A stretch of DNA of 64,000 nucleotides from Flavobacterium algicola. GTDB lineage: Bacteria > Bacteroidota > Bacteroidia > Flavobacteriales > Flavobacteriaceae. The stretch is from positions 372,001-436,000 of the forward strand of contig NZ_JAJTUT010000003.1 of NCBI RefSeq assembly GCF_022399565.1, written 5' to 3'. Positions 27,477 through 36,714 of the stretch are shown piece by piece. How positions within the stretch are numbered: the first letter of the stretch is position 1; each line of letters starts with the position of its first letter. The position numbers were made by a program, and so were the translations under genes. Below the pieces are notes generated by a model, which saw nothing but the letters and a program-made list of their open reading frames with translations, made no database searches and had not been told where the DNA came from.

Positions 27477-27977
27477 TTAAAAATGATTTTGTTTTATTCC
27501 CACAATTTTCTTTGCCCGACCATGATGACTTACAGATATAGGTTTTTTATAATCTGCAGAGATAGGTAATCCATTTTCGTTTTTGATATATGCAAGTTGA
27601 TCAAAATACAGTATTTTGTCTAGGTCACCTTTATTTTGTACGGCAATTGTAAAGATAATTTGGTCAACAATTTGACTTTCGCCATAAAATATATTTCCAA
27701 ACAATTCTATTACCGATCTAAACTTGCCATCTTGCAAGTTCAGGGATAGTACTGCAATTTTAATAGGGTAGAAACCTTGTTGGTAGTGTATTCTTTGATA
27801 CGCTTTATACACACTTTCTTTGATGCTCCACAAGAGCCAAACGACTTCATCTTGGTTTGTTGCATTTTGAATTAGATCTTGTTCCGATGCCGTGAATAAT
27901 TTATCCAGATAGCCTTTCCGTTTCCAGTTGCTTTCTTTTCTTGCTAAAACTAAATCTACGACATCGTTACCTATCAT
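27477..27977 (-). CDS. 4'-phosphopantetheinyl transferase superfamily protein
   Basis: 166 residues. It starts with MIGNDVVDL, holding the Mg-binding Asp (Asp5/Asp8) of the AcpS-like group, and has WSIKESVYKAYQR (residues 50-62) with the conserved Glu54 and Lys58. It converts apo-ACP to the holo form with coenzyme A. Its partner is probably the ACP encoded immediately upstream, whose gene overlaps it by four bases. A dedicated activator at the end of the PKS operon. Confidence 0.85.
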   Translation of the reverse strand: MIGNDVVDLVLARKESNWKRKGYLDKLFTASEQDLIQNATNQDEVVWLLWSIKESVYKAYQRIHYQQGFYPIKIAVLSLNLQDGKFRSVIELFGNIFYGESQIVDQIIFTIAVQNKGDLDKILYFDQLAYIKNENGLPISADYKKPISVSHHGRAKKIVGIKQNHF

Positions 27978-28228
27978 TTTTCTGCTTGTTTTGTTTGTAT
28001 GATTGCAATAGTATTTTCGATATCGGTCATTTTCTCCATAGATTCGTTATCGATTACAATCGAGAAAGCATCTTCTACATCTAAGATAATATCTACCAGG
28101 TTGGCCGAATTAATATTTAAGTCAGTGATAAAATTGGTCTTATCGGTTAAGTTTGCAAATGCCTCTTCATCATTAACAAATGGCTCTACAATAGGTTTAA
28201 GTTTTTCTATGATTTCTTCTCTGTTCAT
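27974..28228 (-). CDS. Acyl carrier protein
   Basis: 84 residues, acidic. The helix II start that normally reads DSL is NINSANLVDIILDVEDAF here, so Ser41 is the presumed phosphopantetheine site; the family's Asp before Ser is Asn. It carries acyl or polyketide intermediates for the ketosynthase and dehydratase of the cluster. It overlaps the PPTase gene by four bases and lies 86 bases behind the ketosynthase gene. Confidence 0.85.
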   Translation of the reverse strand: MNREEIIEKLKPIVEPFVNDEEAFANLTDKTNFITDLNINSANLVDIILDVEDAFSIVIDNESMEKMTDIENTIAIIQTKQAEK

Positions 28229-28314
28229 TAGTTTGTTTTTTTATAGTTTAGTATTGTGAAGCATTTTCACGCTAAGGTATATAAGTATATGGTATATTTA
28301 AAAAGACAGGCTAA

Positions 28315-29592
28315 TCAATTTATCGCGTACTTTTTTAGAATTAAGCAACCATTTACATCTCCAAAGCCAAAACTAGCTTTTATTACCACATTAAGCTCTT
28401 TTTCAATTAATTGATGCGGTATTTTTTCAACAGCTACGCATTCGGAAATTTCAGGATGTAAATCGTCACAGTTTATAGAAGGAAAAATAAAACCATTGTA
28501 CAATTGTAAGACTGTAGCAACTGTCTCTATGCTTCCTGCTGCAGATAAGCAATGTCCCACCATTGACTTTAAAGAATTTATATATGGAAAATCTGTACCC
28601 TTTCTATTCAAAGCTTCACTCCAGTTTTTAATTTCCAAAGCATCTTTTGACGTTGCAGTCAAATGTCCGTTGATATAATCTATTGCTTCTGCTTTTACAT
28701 TTGCATCTGCCAAGGCATCAACAATGCATTTTTGAACAGCAACAGAATTAGGTGCCGTCATCGTACCTTCGCCTCTTTGTCCGCCAGAGTTAATATTTCC
28801 GCCGAGAATTTCTCCATATATGCGAGCGCCACGTGCAATAGCTGACTCTAAATCTTCGATAACCAACGCTCCCGCGCCACTGCTTGGCACAAAACCCGAG
28901 GCTGAAGCACTCATAGGTCTAGATCCGTTTTCTGGTGATTGGTTGTGTTTAAATGTGCACACTTTCATTGCGTCAAATCCACCCCATATGTATGGGCCTG
29001 AATCACTTGTGCTACCCACGAGCATTCGTTTTGCTTTGCCTTGCTGAATGCGTTCAAAGCCCATCATAATACTTTCGGTTCCTGTCGTGCAAGCCGATGA
29101 ATTAGTAGTAACTTGATTGCCTAGACCCAGTTTCCCACCAAGATAGGCAGATACACCACTATTCATCGTTTGTGCTACTGCAGTGCTACCCAAACGTCTC
29201 GTTTGTAAATCATCAATTTTATAAATCGATTCTCTAAATTTTTCGATTCCGCTCGTTCCAGTTCCAAAAATGGTACCTGAATCCCAGTCTGGATTATCAT
29301 TAATATCAATCGAAAGTCCAGCATCTTTCCATGCATCCAAACCAGCCATTACGCCATATAAAATTCCGGTAGAATTAAAATTCCGAAGTTCGAGTTCAGT
29401 AAAGTATTTGCGTTTTAGCGCTTCCGAAATGGTTGGAGTTCCCGCTATTTGACAAGAAAATTTTAAACGCTCCAATTCGGCATCGTGTGCAATACCCGAA
29501 ATGCCGTTTTTAATTGCATTTGTAAACGCATCGAGACCCACTCCATTGGGAGCAACAATTCCTAATCCAGTAATGACAACTCTATTTTTCAA
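28315..29592 (-). CDS. Beta-ketoacyl-ACP synthase (FabF/KAS-II type)
   Basis: 425 residues starting at TTG 29592; no in-frame ATG is available, and the start MKNRVVITGLGIVAPNG fits the family. The active site is complete: Cys168 (TTNSSACTTG), His310 (YINGHLTATSKDALE), His347 (LKSMVGHCLSAAGSIETV). It condenses malonyl-ACP with an acyl chain. The usual family phrase NGHGTxTxxND is altered here to NGHLTATSKD. Within the cluster it may build the acyl starter chain for the type III PKS, but a separate ketoreductase is not in the window. Confidence 0.9.
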   Translation of the reverse strand: MKNRVVITGLGIVAPNGVGLDAFTNAIKNGISGIAHDAELERLKFSCQIAGTPTISEALKRKYFTELELRNFNSTGILYGVMAGLDAWKDAGLSIDINDNPDWDSGTIFGTGTSGIEKFRESIYKIDDLQTRRLGSTAVAQTMNSGVSAYLGGKLGLGNQVTTNSSACTTGTESIMMGFERIQQGKAKRMLVGSTSDSGPYIWGGFDAMKVCTFKHNQSPENGSRPMSASASGFVPSSGAGALVIEDLESAIARGARIYGEILGGNINSGGQRGEGTMTAPNSVAVQKCIVDALADANVKAEAIDYINGHLTATSKDALEIKNWSEALNRKGTDFPYINSLKSMVGHCLSAAGSIETVATVLQLYNGFIFPSINCDDLHPEISECVAVEKIPHQLIEKELNVVIKASFGFGDVNGCLILKKYAIN

Positions 29593-29685
29593 TGCTATGT
29601 ATTTTCGATAATTAATATGAAATCTAACTTTATGTTGAGTATAAATTTAATGCCTCTAATCGTGTCTTAGATAAAAAATAATATA

Positions 29686-30108
29686 TCAAACAATTATTCC
29701 TGCTAGCGTTCCCATGCACACAAGCTCTTTCGCTTCATTAAACATTTTTACTTTGCATTTTAATTTTCCAAAACGATAATAGATTTTTTCTGACACTACG
29801 CTTATTTTTTCGTTAGGATAAACCGGTTTTAAAAACTCAACTTCAGAGGAGGTAAAAGCAATATTTTTGATTGCAGTTCCCTCGCATAGATATATTCCCA
29901 GACAAACCAATCCTATTTGTGCCATAGTCTCAATAAGAATTACGCCTGGCGTAATTGGATTATTTTTGAAATGGCCTTTATAAAAATCTAAATTTTCGTC
30001 GAAAGTAAAGGTACCTTCGGAGCCATTTTCATTAATTGACACAATGTCATCCACAAATAAAAAAGGTTTAGAGTAGGGCAGCTGCTGTAAGATATCGGAT
30101 GTATTCAT
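29686..30108 (-). CDS. FabZ-like 3-hydroxyacyl-ACP dehydratase
   Basis: 140 residues, hot-dog fold. DFYKGHFKNNPITPGVILIE has the catalytic His46 and the Glu60 of FabZ, and the N-terminal YSKPFLFVDDIVS is also family-typical. It dehydrates 3-hydroxyacyl-ACP to the trans-2-enoyl form. Directly behind the PKS gene (one base apart) and 93 bases before the ketosynthase gene. A dedicated second copy of the fatty-acid enzyme is expected, since housekeeping fabZ is usually elsewhere with lpx genes. Confidence 0.88.
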   Translation of the reverse strand: MNTSDILQQLPYSKPFLFVDDIVSINENGSEGTFTFDENLDFYKGHFKNNPITPGVILIETMAQIGLVCLGIYLCEGTAIKNIAFTSSEVEFLKPVYPNEKISVVSEKIYYRFGKLKCKVKMFNEAKELVCMGTLAGIIV

Positions 30109-30109
30109 A

Positions 30110-31162
30110 TTACCATTCTAATAAAACGCGTTGTGCTGTAAATCCAGGACCAAAACTAAGCATGACACCTTTTTCTCCTGCTTTTGGTTTCTTTTCGAGT
30201 ATCCGTTCTAGAACATAAATTACTGTGGCACTAGACATATTTCCGTAAAGACGCAAAACTTCCTTGGTATCATCAATATTCTTCCCTAGCTCAGAAAAAA
30301 GACCTTCTACTAAGTTAACTATTTTTTTTCCACCAGGATGAAAAATCAAATGGTCAACATCTGCTATTGTAAGTTCGTTTCGCTCCAAAAATGGATGAAT
30401 GATAGCAGGGAAGTGAGATTCAATAGTATCGGGAACGGCTACATCCAATATCATTTTTAATCCTTTGTTGGTCAACTCAAAACCCATCATTTCTTCATTG
30501 TCGTAAAAGTGGTACATTGATTCATCAACAACTTTTGGTCCTACTTCATCTTCATACGATGATAACAAAACACAAGCAGCTCCATCGCCAAATATTGCGG
30601 CACTAACAATATTAGCCATTGAGTAATCGTCCAACTGAAAAGTTGCTGTTGGACTTTCGACTGTTATTACTGCTGCTCTCTTGTTAGGATTTGCTTTTAG
30701 GAAGTTCTTGGCGTAAATAATTCCAGACACACCACCAACACAACCCATCTCAGTAACTGGTAAACGTACAACGTCTTGTTTTAAGCCGACTTTATTAATC
30801 AAATAAGCATCAAGTGACGGAATCATAATTCCGGTACAGCTAACGGTGATAATAAAGTCTATGGTGTCGGGTTTCCAATTTGCTTTATCCAAGGATTTAC
30901 GAAGGACTTTTTCGCCTAGAACAATCATTTCGCGCGCATAAATAGCATTGCGTTCTTCAAAAGAATGTAGCGAGAAAACTTCCGCGGGATCCATGATCGA
31001 GTACCGTTTGTCAACTTGTGCTCCTTCAAATATTTTTTTTACTTTTCTTTGAAAACGTTCTTCTTGATTGGCCAACCATATATCTAAAAAAGGTAATATA
31101 TCCTCTGTTTCTCTAGAGTAATCTGGTACTTGTGTAGCAACACTTATTATTTTTACACTCAT
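30110..31162 (-). CDS. Type III polyketide synthase (chalcone/stilbene synthase family)
   Basis: 350 residues, the family length. The catalytic triad is visible: Cys141 (VTEMGCVGGVSG), His275 (HLIFHPGGKK), Asn308 (YGNMSSATV). It extends an acyl-CoA or acyl-ACP starter with malonyl-CoA and cyclises the product, typically to alkylpyrones or alkylresorcinols. The C-terminal signature GVMLSFGPGFTAQRVLL is normal. It overlaps the methyltransferase gene by four bases, placing it in an operon with an SAM methyltransferase and a flavoenzyme, the set seen in Streptomyces for alkylquinone formation. Product unknown. Confidence 0.92.
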   Translation of the reverse strand: MSVKIISVATQVPDYSRETEDILPFLDIWLANQEERFQRKVKKIFEGAQVDKRYSIMDPAEVFSLHSFEERNAIYAREMIVLGEKVLRKSLDKANWKPDTIDFIITVSCTGIMIPSLDAYLINKVGLKQDVVRLPVTEMGCVGGVSGIIYAKNFLKANPNKRAAVITVESPTATFQLDDYSMANIVSAAIFGDGAACVLLSSYEDEVGPKVVDESMYHFYDNEEMMGFELTNKGLKMILDVAVPDTIESHFPAIIHPFLERNELTIADVDHLIFHPGGKKIVNLVEGLFSELGKNIDDTKEVLRLYGNMSSATVIYVLERILEKKPKAGEKGVMLSFGPGFTAQRVLLEW

Positions 31163-31869
31163 ATTTCTGTTTTAATAATCCATTGGTAGCGAAAAGCCCA
31201 TTTCCACTGGATGCTGTGATTTTTTAAATTATTTATTTTCGAAAAAGCTACTAACTCTTTCTTTTTAAACCCTCTCAAAATGGAGACTAATCCATCTTCT
31301 CTTGACATTCTATTCAATCTAAAAACAAAACAAACAGCCTGAAATAAGCGATAGGCAATGCTAGTGCGATGAAGATCATTAATCACAATACCAATTTTAG
31401 CTTGCTTTGCAAATAACTGAAGCAGGTAATTAATTTGATCCGTTTTAAAATGATGTAATGTTAAAGTACATAATACTATGTCATATTGTAGCTCTTGAAA
31501 TTCCTTTTCGAAAATATCAATACACTGATAACTAATAGTTGGGTATTGCTTTGATAATGCAACGGCATGATTGATGGTAAACGCGTTAGCATCGATACCA
31601 ATTAAATCGAGTTCTAGATTGTTTTTAGCACCATAATCAGCCAAAGTGCGCAGCATGTCACCATTACCGCATCCTACATCTACTATGGTCAATTTTCGCT
31701 TTTTTTCGGAAATCAGCTGTTTGACCCCTTGCAGTGTTAATTGATTACCTCCCAACAACTGGTTTATGGAAGCTATTTTATCCAATGCATCGCGCAGTTC
31801 TTCTCCCTCAAGGGAAAAGTCATCCATGATTTCTTCTTCGGTTGTTCTATAAGTTGTATTTAAAAACAT
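31159..31869 (-). CDS. SAM-dependent class I methyltransferase
   Basis: 236 residues. SAM motif I is TIVDVGCGNGDMLRTLADYG (residues 61-80), motif II at DLIGIDANAFT, and the post-motif LCTLTLHHFKTDQINYLL is typical of UbiE/Coq5- or methyltransf_11-type enzymes. Its stop overlaps the PKS start by four bases, and its start lies next to the stop of the FAD gene. O- or C-methylation of the polyketide ring is the natural guess. It is the middle enzyme of the three-gene ring-modifying part. Confidence 0.87.
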   Translation of the reverse strand: MFLNTTYRTTEEEIMDDFSLEGEELRDALDKIASINQLLGGNQLTLQGVKQLISEKKRKLTIVDVGCGNGDMLRTLADYGAKNNLELDLIGIDANAFTINHAVALSKQYPTISYQCIDIFEKEFQELQYDIVLCTLTLHHFKTDQINYLLQLFAKQAKIGIVINDLHRTSIAYRLFQAVCFVFRLNRMSREDGLVSILRGFKKKELVAFSKINNLKNHSIQWKWAFRYQWIIKTEI

Positions 31870-32988
31870 TTAGACTGGTTTTCCATGGGTTTTTTTGATA
31901 ATAAAAGGCAGTAAGAAAGGGAATGCTATTAGGCTTTTCATGACTAATTTTGATAAGCGCTCATTCAACAATATTTTCGATAAAAATTTTCCAAACTGAA
32001 TTCTGGCTCGAAAAGTTTTATTCCAACGACTTACATACTGACTTTCAAATTGAATTCTTGTTATTTTATTTTGAAGAAAACGAATTGTTAATTCACTCGC
32101 AATTTTAGCGCTGTGAATTGCAATCGCCATACCGTTTCCACAAAGGGGATGAATCATTCCAGCCGCATCACCAATCATGATCATATGGTTTTCAATTTTT
32201 GGTTTGTCTTCAAAAGAAATTTGACTGATAGTTAAAGGTTTTTCAAATATCATTTTACTATTTTTAAAGATAGTTTTTAAATGTGGATTTGTTGCCATCA
32301 CATTCTCTTGAAAGTCTGCGATATCTTTATATTTTTTGAAAGAGGAATAGCGTACAAGATAGCAAATATTCACTTTATCATCTTCCACTTTTGATACACC
32401 ACAATAACCTCCTTCAAAATTATGAAGCATCACAACGTCAGCTGGCAAGTCTAGCGCGTAATGCGCTTTAACCGCTAACCACGGTGATTTCTTTTTAATA
32501 AAATCACGGTTTAATTGTAAATCTAAATTGGAGCGTTTACCAAAACTGCCCAAAACCACCTTAGCGGTGTAATTTTGATTATCATCCGTTGTAAGTACAA
32601 ATTGATCATTTGAAAATAGTACATCAGTTACATTAGATTGAATTACCACACCTCCCAATTCTTGAACTTTTTGGTACAGATAATAGTCTAATGTGTAACG
32701 ACTGATTCCAAATCCACCTAACGGTAAATTGGTTTCAATACTTCTGCCAGAAGGAGTAGATAGGAACGTAGAATTTATTTTTGTAGGATTTAGTGATTCT
32801 ATATCGAGATCTAATAAGTTTAGATAACTCCATACTTCATTCGAAATAAATTCACCGCAAACTTTATGTTTGGGAAAGCTATTTTTTTCCAATACAGTGA
32901 CCGAGAATCCTTGTGTTAATAAATGAATAGCCGATGTCATACCAGATAAACCAGCACCAATGATGACTATTCCGTTAGTATGCTCCAT
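31870..32988 (-). CDS. FAD-dependent oxidoreductase, geranylgeranyl-reductase/hydroxylase family
   Basis: 372 residues. The dinucleotide fold is at the N-terminus (IVIIGAGLSGMTSAIHLL), followed by FPKHKVCGEFISNEV. A second FAD contact is MIGDAAGMIHPLCGNGMAIA around residue 283. The C-terminus is hydrophobic and basic (LIAFPFLLPFIIKKTHGK), perhaps membrane associated. This family includes aromatic-ring hydroxylases and geranylgeranyl reductases. As the first gene of the cluster it would hydroxylate or reduce the PKS product. It is divergent from guaB. Confidence 0.85.
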   Translation of the reverse strand: MEHTNGIVIIGAGLSGMTSAIHLLTQGFSVTVLEKNSFPKHKVCGEFISNEVWSYLNLLDLDIESLNPTKINSTFLSTPSGRSIETNLPLGGFGISRYTLDYYLYQKVQELGGVVIQSNVTDVLFSNDQFVLTTDDNQNYTAKVVLGSFGKRSNLDLQLNRDFIKKKSPWLAVKAHYALDLPADVVMLHNFEGGYCGVSKVEDDKVNICYLVRYSSFKKYKDIADFQENVMATNPHLKTIFKNSKMIFEKPLTISQISFEDKPKIENHMIMIGDAAGMIHPLCGNGMAIAIHSAKIASELTIRFLQNKITRIQFESQYVSRWNKTFRARIQFGKFLSKILLNERLSKLVMKSLIAFPFLLPFIIKKTHGKPV

Positions 32989-33120
32989 CTCGCTAATTTA
33001 TGCAATGCCATTTAGATTTTTGTTTATTAATATCGAAATTTTTAACTCATTCAGATTAAAAATTAAACGAATCATAACAAATGATATCTATTATTCAATT
33101 TTTAATTGAAATAAATTGAC

Positions 33121-33128
33121 TATATTTG
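33121..33128 (+). promoter_or_regulatory. guaB -7 box
   Basis: TATATTTG matches the -7 consensus 27 bases before the guaB ATG at 33155. No TTTG lies at 19-base spacing. The box overlaps the beginning of a longer open frame, which argues against any start upstream of 33155. Confidence 0.5.
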
Positions 33129-33154
33129 CACGCAATTCAACTAGAAATTGCACC

Positions 33155-34627
33155 ATGATAGCACACAACACCAAGATTATCGGCGAAGGTTTAACTTACG
33201 ATGATGTATTATTAGTTCCAAATTACTCCAATGTGCTTCCAAGAGAAGTAAGTATCCAATCAAAATTTTCACGAAATATTACTCTTAACGTTCCTATTGT
33301 ATCAGCTGCAATGGACACCGTTACAGAAAGCGCAATGGCAATCGCTATGGCGCAAGAAGGCGGAATAGGAGTATTACATAAAAATATGACAATCGAGCAA
33401 CAAGCTGCCAAAGTACGTAAAGTGAAGCGTGCCGAGTCAGGGATGATAATCGATCCTGTTACTTTACCTTTAACTTCTTTGGTTGCAGATGCCAAAGCAG
33501 CAATGAAAGAATATGGAATTGGTGGTATTCCAATTGTGGATGAAAACCAAATCTTAAGAGGAATCGTTACCAATCGCGACTTGCGTTTTGAAAAAAACAA
33601 TGCAAGACCAATTGTTGAGGTAATGACAAGTGAAAACTTAATCACCGTTGCAGAAGGTACTTCATTAGAACAAGCTGAGGTTGTTTTACAAGGCTATAAA
33701 ATTGAAAAATTGCCTGTTGTAAGCAAAGACAATAAACTAGTAGGTCTAATCACCTTTAGAGATATTACCAAATTAACTCAAAAACCAATTGCAAACAAAG
33801 ATGTTTACGGTCGTTTACGCGTAGCAGCTGCAATTGGAGTTACGGGAGATGCGGTAGAAAGAGCAGCAGCACTTGTACATGCAGGTGTAGATGCTATCAT
33901 TATTGACACTGCTCACGGACACACTCAAGGTGTAGTGAATACGTTGAAAGAAGTAAAAGCAAAATTTCCTCAAATTGACGTTATTGTTGGTAACATTGCT
34001 ACTCCAGAAGCGGCTAAGTTTTTAGTAGAACATGGCGCTGATGGTGTGAAAGTGGGAATAGGACCTGGTTCTATTTGTACAACTCGTATTGTTGCAGGTG
34101 TTGGATTTCCTCAATTCTCTGCAGTGCTAGAAGTAGCCGCAGCTTTAAAAGGAACAGGTGTACCAGTTATTGCTGATGGTGGTATTCGTTACACAGGTGA
34201 TATTCCTAAAGCAATAGCTGCAGGTGCTGACTGTGTAATGTTAGGATCGTTATTAGCAGGGACAAAAGAATCTCCAGGTGAAACAATTATTTTCGAAGGA
34301 AGAAAATTCAAATCATATAGAGGAATGGGTTCTGTTGAAGCAATGGAAACAGGATCAAAAGACAGATACTTTCAAGATGTTGAAGACGATGTTAAAAAAT
34401 TGGTTCCAGAAGGAATTGTAGGTCGTGTTCCTTACAAAGGTGAATTAAACGAAAGCATGCTTCAGTTTATTGGTGGTCTTCGCGCCGGAATGGGATACTG
34501 TGGATCAAAAGACATTCCTACTTTACAAGAAACAGGTCGCTTCGTTAGAATTACTGCTAGTGGTATCAATGAAAGTCACCCGCACAATGTTACAATTACC
34601 AAAGAAGCTCCAAATTACTCTAGATAA
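33155..34627 (+). CDS. guaB: Inosine-5'-monophosphate dehydrogenase
   Basis: 490 residues from the ATG at 33155 ([20 protein letters not shown]), which follows the -7 box and gives the normal length. It oxidises IMP to XMP with NAD, the first step toward GMP. TIM barrel with two CBS domains inserted (about residues 95-205; [20 protein letters not shown] and [19 protein letters not shown]). Catalytic loop [20 protein letters not shown] with the active Cys, and the flap [18 protein letters not shown]. Purine gene purB lies 5 kb away on the other strand. A strong terminator follows. Confidence 0.97.
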   Translation: MIAHNTKIIGEGLTYDDVLLVPNYSNVLPREVSIQSKFSRNITLNVPIVSAAMDTVTESAMAIAMAQEGGIGVLHKNMTIEQQAAKVRKVKRAESGMIIDPVTLPLTSLVADAKAAMKEYGIGGIPIVDENQILRGIVTNRDLRFEKNNARPIVEVMTSENLITVAEGTSLEQAEVVLQGYKIEKLPVVSKDNKLVGLITFRDITKLTQKPIANKDVYGRLRVAAAIGVTGDAVERAAALVHAGVDAIIIDTAHGHTQGVVNTLKEVKAKFPQIDVIVGNIATPEAAKFLVEHGADGVKVGIGPGSICTTRIVAGVGFPQFSAVLEVAAALKGTGVPVIADGGIRYTGDIPKAIAAGADCVMLGSLLAGTKESPGETIIFEGRKFKSYRGMGSVEAMETGSKDRYFQDVEDDVKKLVPEGIVGRVPYKGELNESMLQFIGGLRAGMGYCGSKDIPTLQETGRFVRITASGINESHPHNVTITKEAPNYSR

Positions 34628-34650
34628 TTTTTAGCAATTTATATAAAATT

Positions 34651-34679
34651 AAAAAGCGGTCTAATTAGACCGCTTTTTT
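34651..34679 (+). terminator. Terminator of guaB
   Basis: AAAAAGCGGTCTAA and TTAGACCGCTTTTT form a nearly perfect hairpin; poly-A and poly-T sides make it usable in both directions, so it may also serve the converging CocE-like gene. Confidence 0.9.
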
Positions 34680-34700
34680 AATGTGTAGAATTATTATATT

Positions 34701-36563
34701 TTATTTTAAAACATCCACTTCTAGAGCACTATCACCATAAATTTTAATGAATGCTTTCGTATAATCGGCTTTGGTTGCTAGATTAACATTCGGAATAAAT
34801 TTTTGAGGATTCACCGCAAAAAGAGGAAACCAAGTACTTTCAACTTGTACTTGTATTTTATGCCCTTTCTTAAAAGTATGCATCACATCTTGCAACTTTA
34901 CATGTACTGCAGTTTTTTGACCTGGAATTAAGGCTTCTGGATTTTCGATCGAATTTCTAAATCTTGCAGGCATTATTTCACTACGAACCAATTGATGGTA
35001 ATTGGCATACAAAACATTAGGTTTGTCTGCATTCGCAGGTTCGTCTTCAGGATAAACATCTATCAGTTTTACTATAAAATCGGCATCAGTAGCTGTTGTT
35101 GAGATATTTAGTTTTGCTAATAGCTCTCCTCCAAATGTAATATCGTCGGTTAAGACTTCTGTTGTAAATGTAGCTACATCAGGGCGCATTGCTGCAAATC
35201 TTTGGTCTTCACTCATGTAATTTCTAGGAGTAAATCCATTAAAGTCTTTTAGATTATCTGAACTTAAAACTGGCTTGCTAGGATCGCTATAATACTCTGT
35301 GTAATTGTCTGAAGGTTCTTTTTCAAGCGTATTGTTTGCAAAGTAAAAATTCAACTTCTTTACATTCGCTGGTGGGTATTTGGAAAATTCTCTCCATTTT
35401 TTGGCACCAGTATCAAACATAACAGCTTCGGGTATTCCGGCATCTTTCTTTGTATTGCCTTTTAGGTAATGCGTAAAGAATTTTGTTTCAATATTTTTTT
35501 GGTAATAAGTGGCAATACTATCTCCGAAATAAATATCGTTATGATATGATTTTCCAGTTTCTCTTCCCCATGCACCATGAGAAAAAGGTCCCATTACTAT
35601 AGTGTTTTTAGCTTTTGGTGAAGATTTTTCAATCGATTTGTAAATATTCAAAGGACCCGATAAATCTTCTGCATCAAACCATCCTCCAACAACCAAAACA
35701 GCTTGCTTTACATTTTTTAGATGAGGTAATAAGTTTCTTTTTTTCCAGAATTCGTCATAATTAGGATGGTCCATAATTTCTTGCATGAAGAAATTATCTT
35801 TATAATGTTGATCAACACCTTCTTTTAAAGTTCCCATGTCTGTGTAAAATTTTAATCCGTCATCAGAATATTTTTTTACCATTGAACTAGTGTACCAAGC
35901 ATTTGGAGTAGTAGTGGTTTTTTGAACACCAAATACTGGAAAAGTTCTAAAATAACCAAGCATAAATCGACCATTATGTAAAAAGTCATCATTCCAAAAA
36001 TTAGAAATAGGGGCTTGAGGAGAAGAAGCGACTAGAGCAGGATGGTTTGACAAAATTCCAACTGCAGTATAAAAACCAGGATAAGATGTTCCATATTGTC
36101 CCACTTTTCCGTTATTGTTAGCAATGTTTTTAACCAACCAATTAACAGTGTCGTAGGTATCAGTACTCTCGTCAATGTCTTGATTCGTTTTATGTTCTAC
36201 TTGAGGTGTCATATTCGTAAAAGTACCTTCGCTCATATACCTTCCGCGTACGTCCTGCTGCACAAAGATATACCCGTCTTTTACCATAAATGGATTTGGG
36301 CCTACTCGTGTAGAAAATTTATCTTCTCCATAAGGTGCAATACTATAACAAGTACGCATCATAACCATTGGATATTTTCTGTTTTTCGAAATATCTTTTG
36401 GTGTGTAAATAGAGGTGAATAGTTTTACACCGTCACGCATTGTAATGTATATTTCCTTTTTTGTGTAATTGTCTTGTAAATAGCTATTACCAGTTGCTTT
36501 TTGCTCCTGACCAAAACTAATTACAAACGTAAAAAGCGAGATAATCGAAAGTAATTTTTTCAC
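34701..36563 (-). CDS. Secreted CocE/NonD-family hydrolase (X-Pro dipeptidyl-peptidase-like)
   Basis: 620 residues with a signal peptide (MKKLLSIISLFTFVISFGQ); the start codon is GTG at 36563. Alpha/beta hydrolase domain with the nucleophile elbow GQYGTSYPGF (Ser160), the VQQDVRGRYMSEG segment upstream, and a long C-terminal jelly-roll (from about residue 420) as in cocaine esterase, glutaryl-acylase-like and X-Pro peptidases. It acts outside the cytoplasm on esters, amides or proline peptides; specificity is not predictable. It converges on guaB. Confidence 0.85.
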   Translation of the reverse strand: MKKLLSIISLFTFVISFGQEQKATGNSYLQDNYTKKEIYITMRDGVKLFTSIYTPKDISKNRKYPMVMMRTCYSIAPYGEDKFSTRVGPNPFMVKDGYIFVQQDVRGRYMSEGTFTNMTPQVEHKTNQDIDESTDTYDTVNWLVKNIANNNGKVGQYGTSYPGFYTAVGILSNHPALVASSPQAPISNFWNDDFLHNGRFMLGYFRTFPVFGVQKTTTTPNAWYTSSMVKKYSDDGLKFYTDMGTLKEGVDQHYKDNFFMQEIMDHPNYDEFWKKRNLLPHLKNVKQAVLVVGGWFDAEDLSGPLNIYKSIEKSSPKAKNTIVMGPFSHGAWGRETGKSYHNDIYFGDSIATYYQKNIETKFFTHYLKGNTKKDAGIPEAVMFDTGAKKWREFSKYPPANVKKLNFYFANNTLEKEPSDNYTEYYSDPSKPVLSSDNLKDFNGFTPRNYMSEDQRFAAMRPDVATFTTEVLTDDITFGGELLAKLNISTTATDADFIVKLIDVYPEDEPANADKPNVLYANYHQLVRSEIMPARFRNSIENPEALIPGQKTAVHVKLQDVMHTFKKGHKIQVQVESTWFPLFAVNPQKFIPNVNLATKADYTKAFIKIYGDSALEVDVLK

Positions 36564-36714
36564 AGTTTGATATTTGTATAATTGATATATTTTATTTTAA
36601 GTGTAGTTTTATTCGAACGATTTTAAGATCATGACAAGCTTCGATTTTCGTTCTAGAATCGCAGAGTAATGTTAATTACCGTAAGAGAACCAATTAACTC
36701 ATTAATTATTTGAA

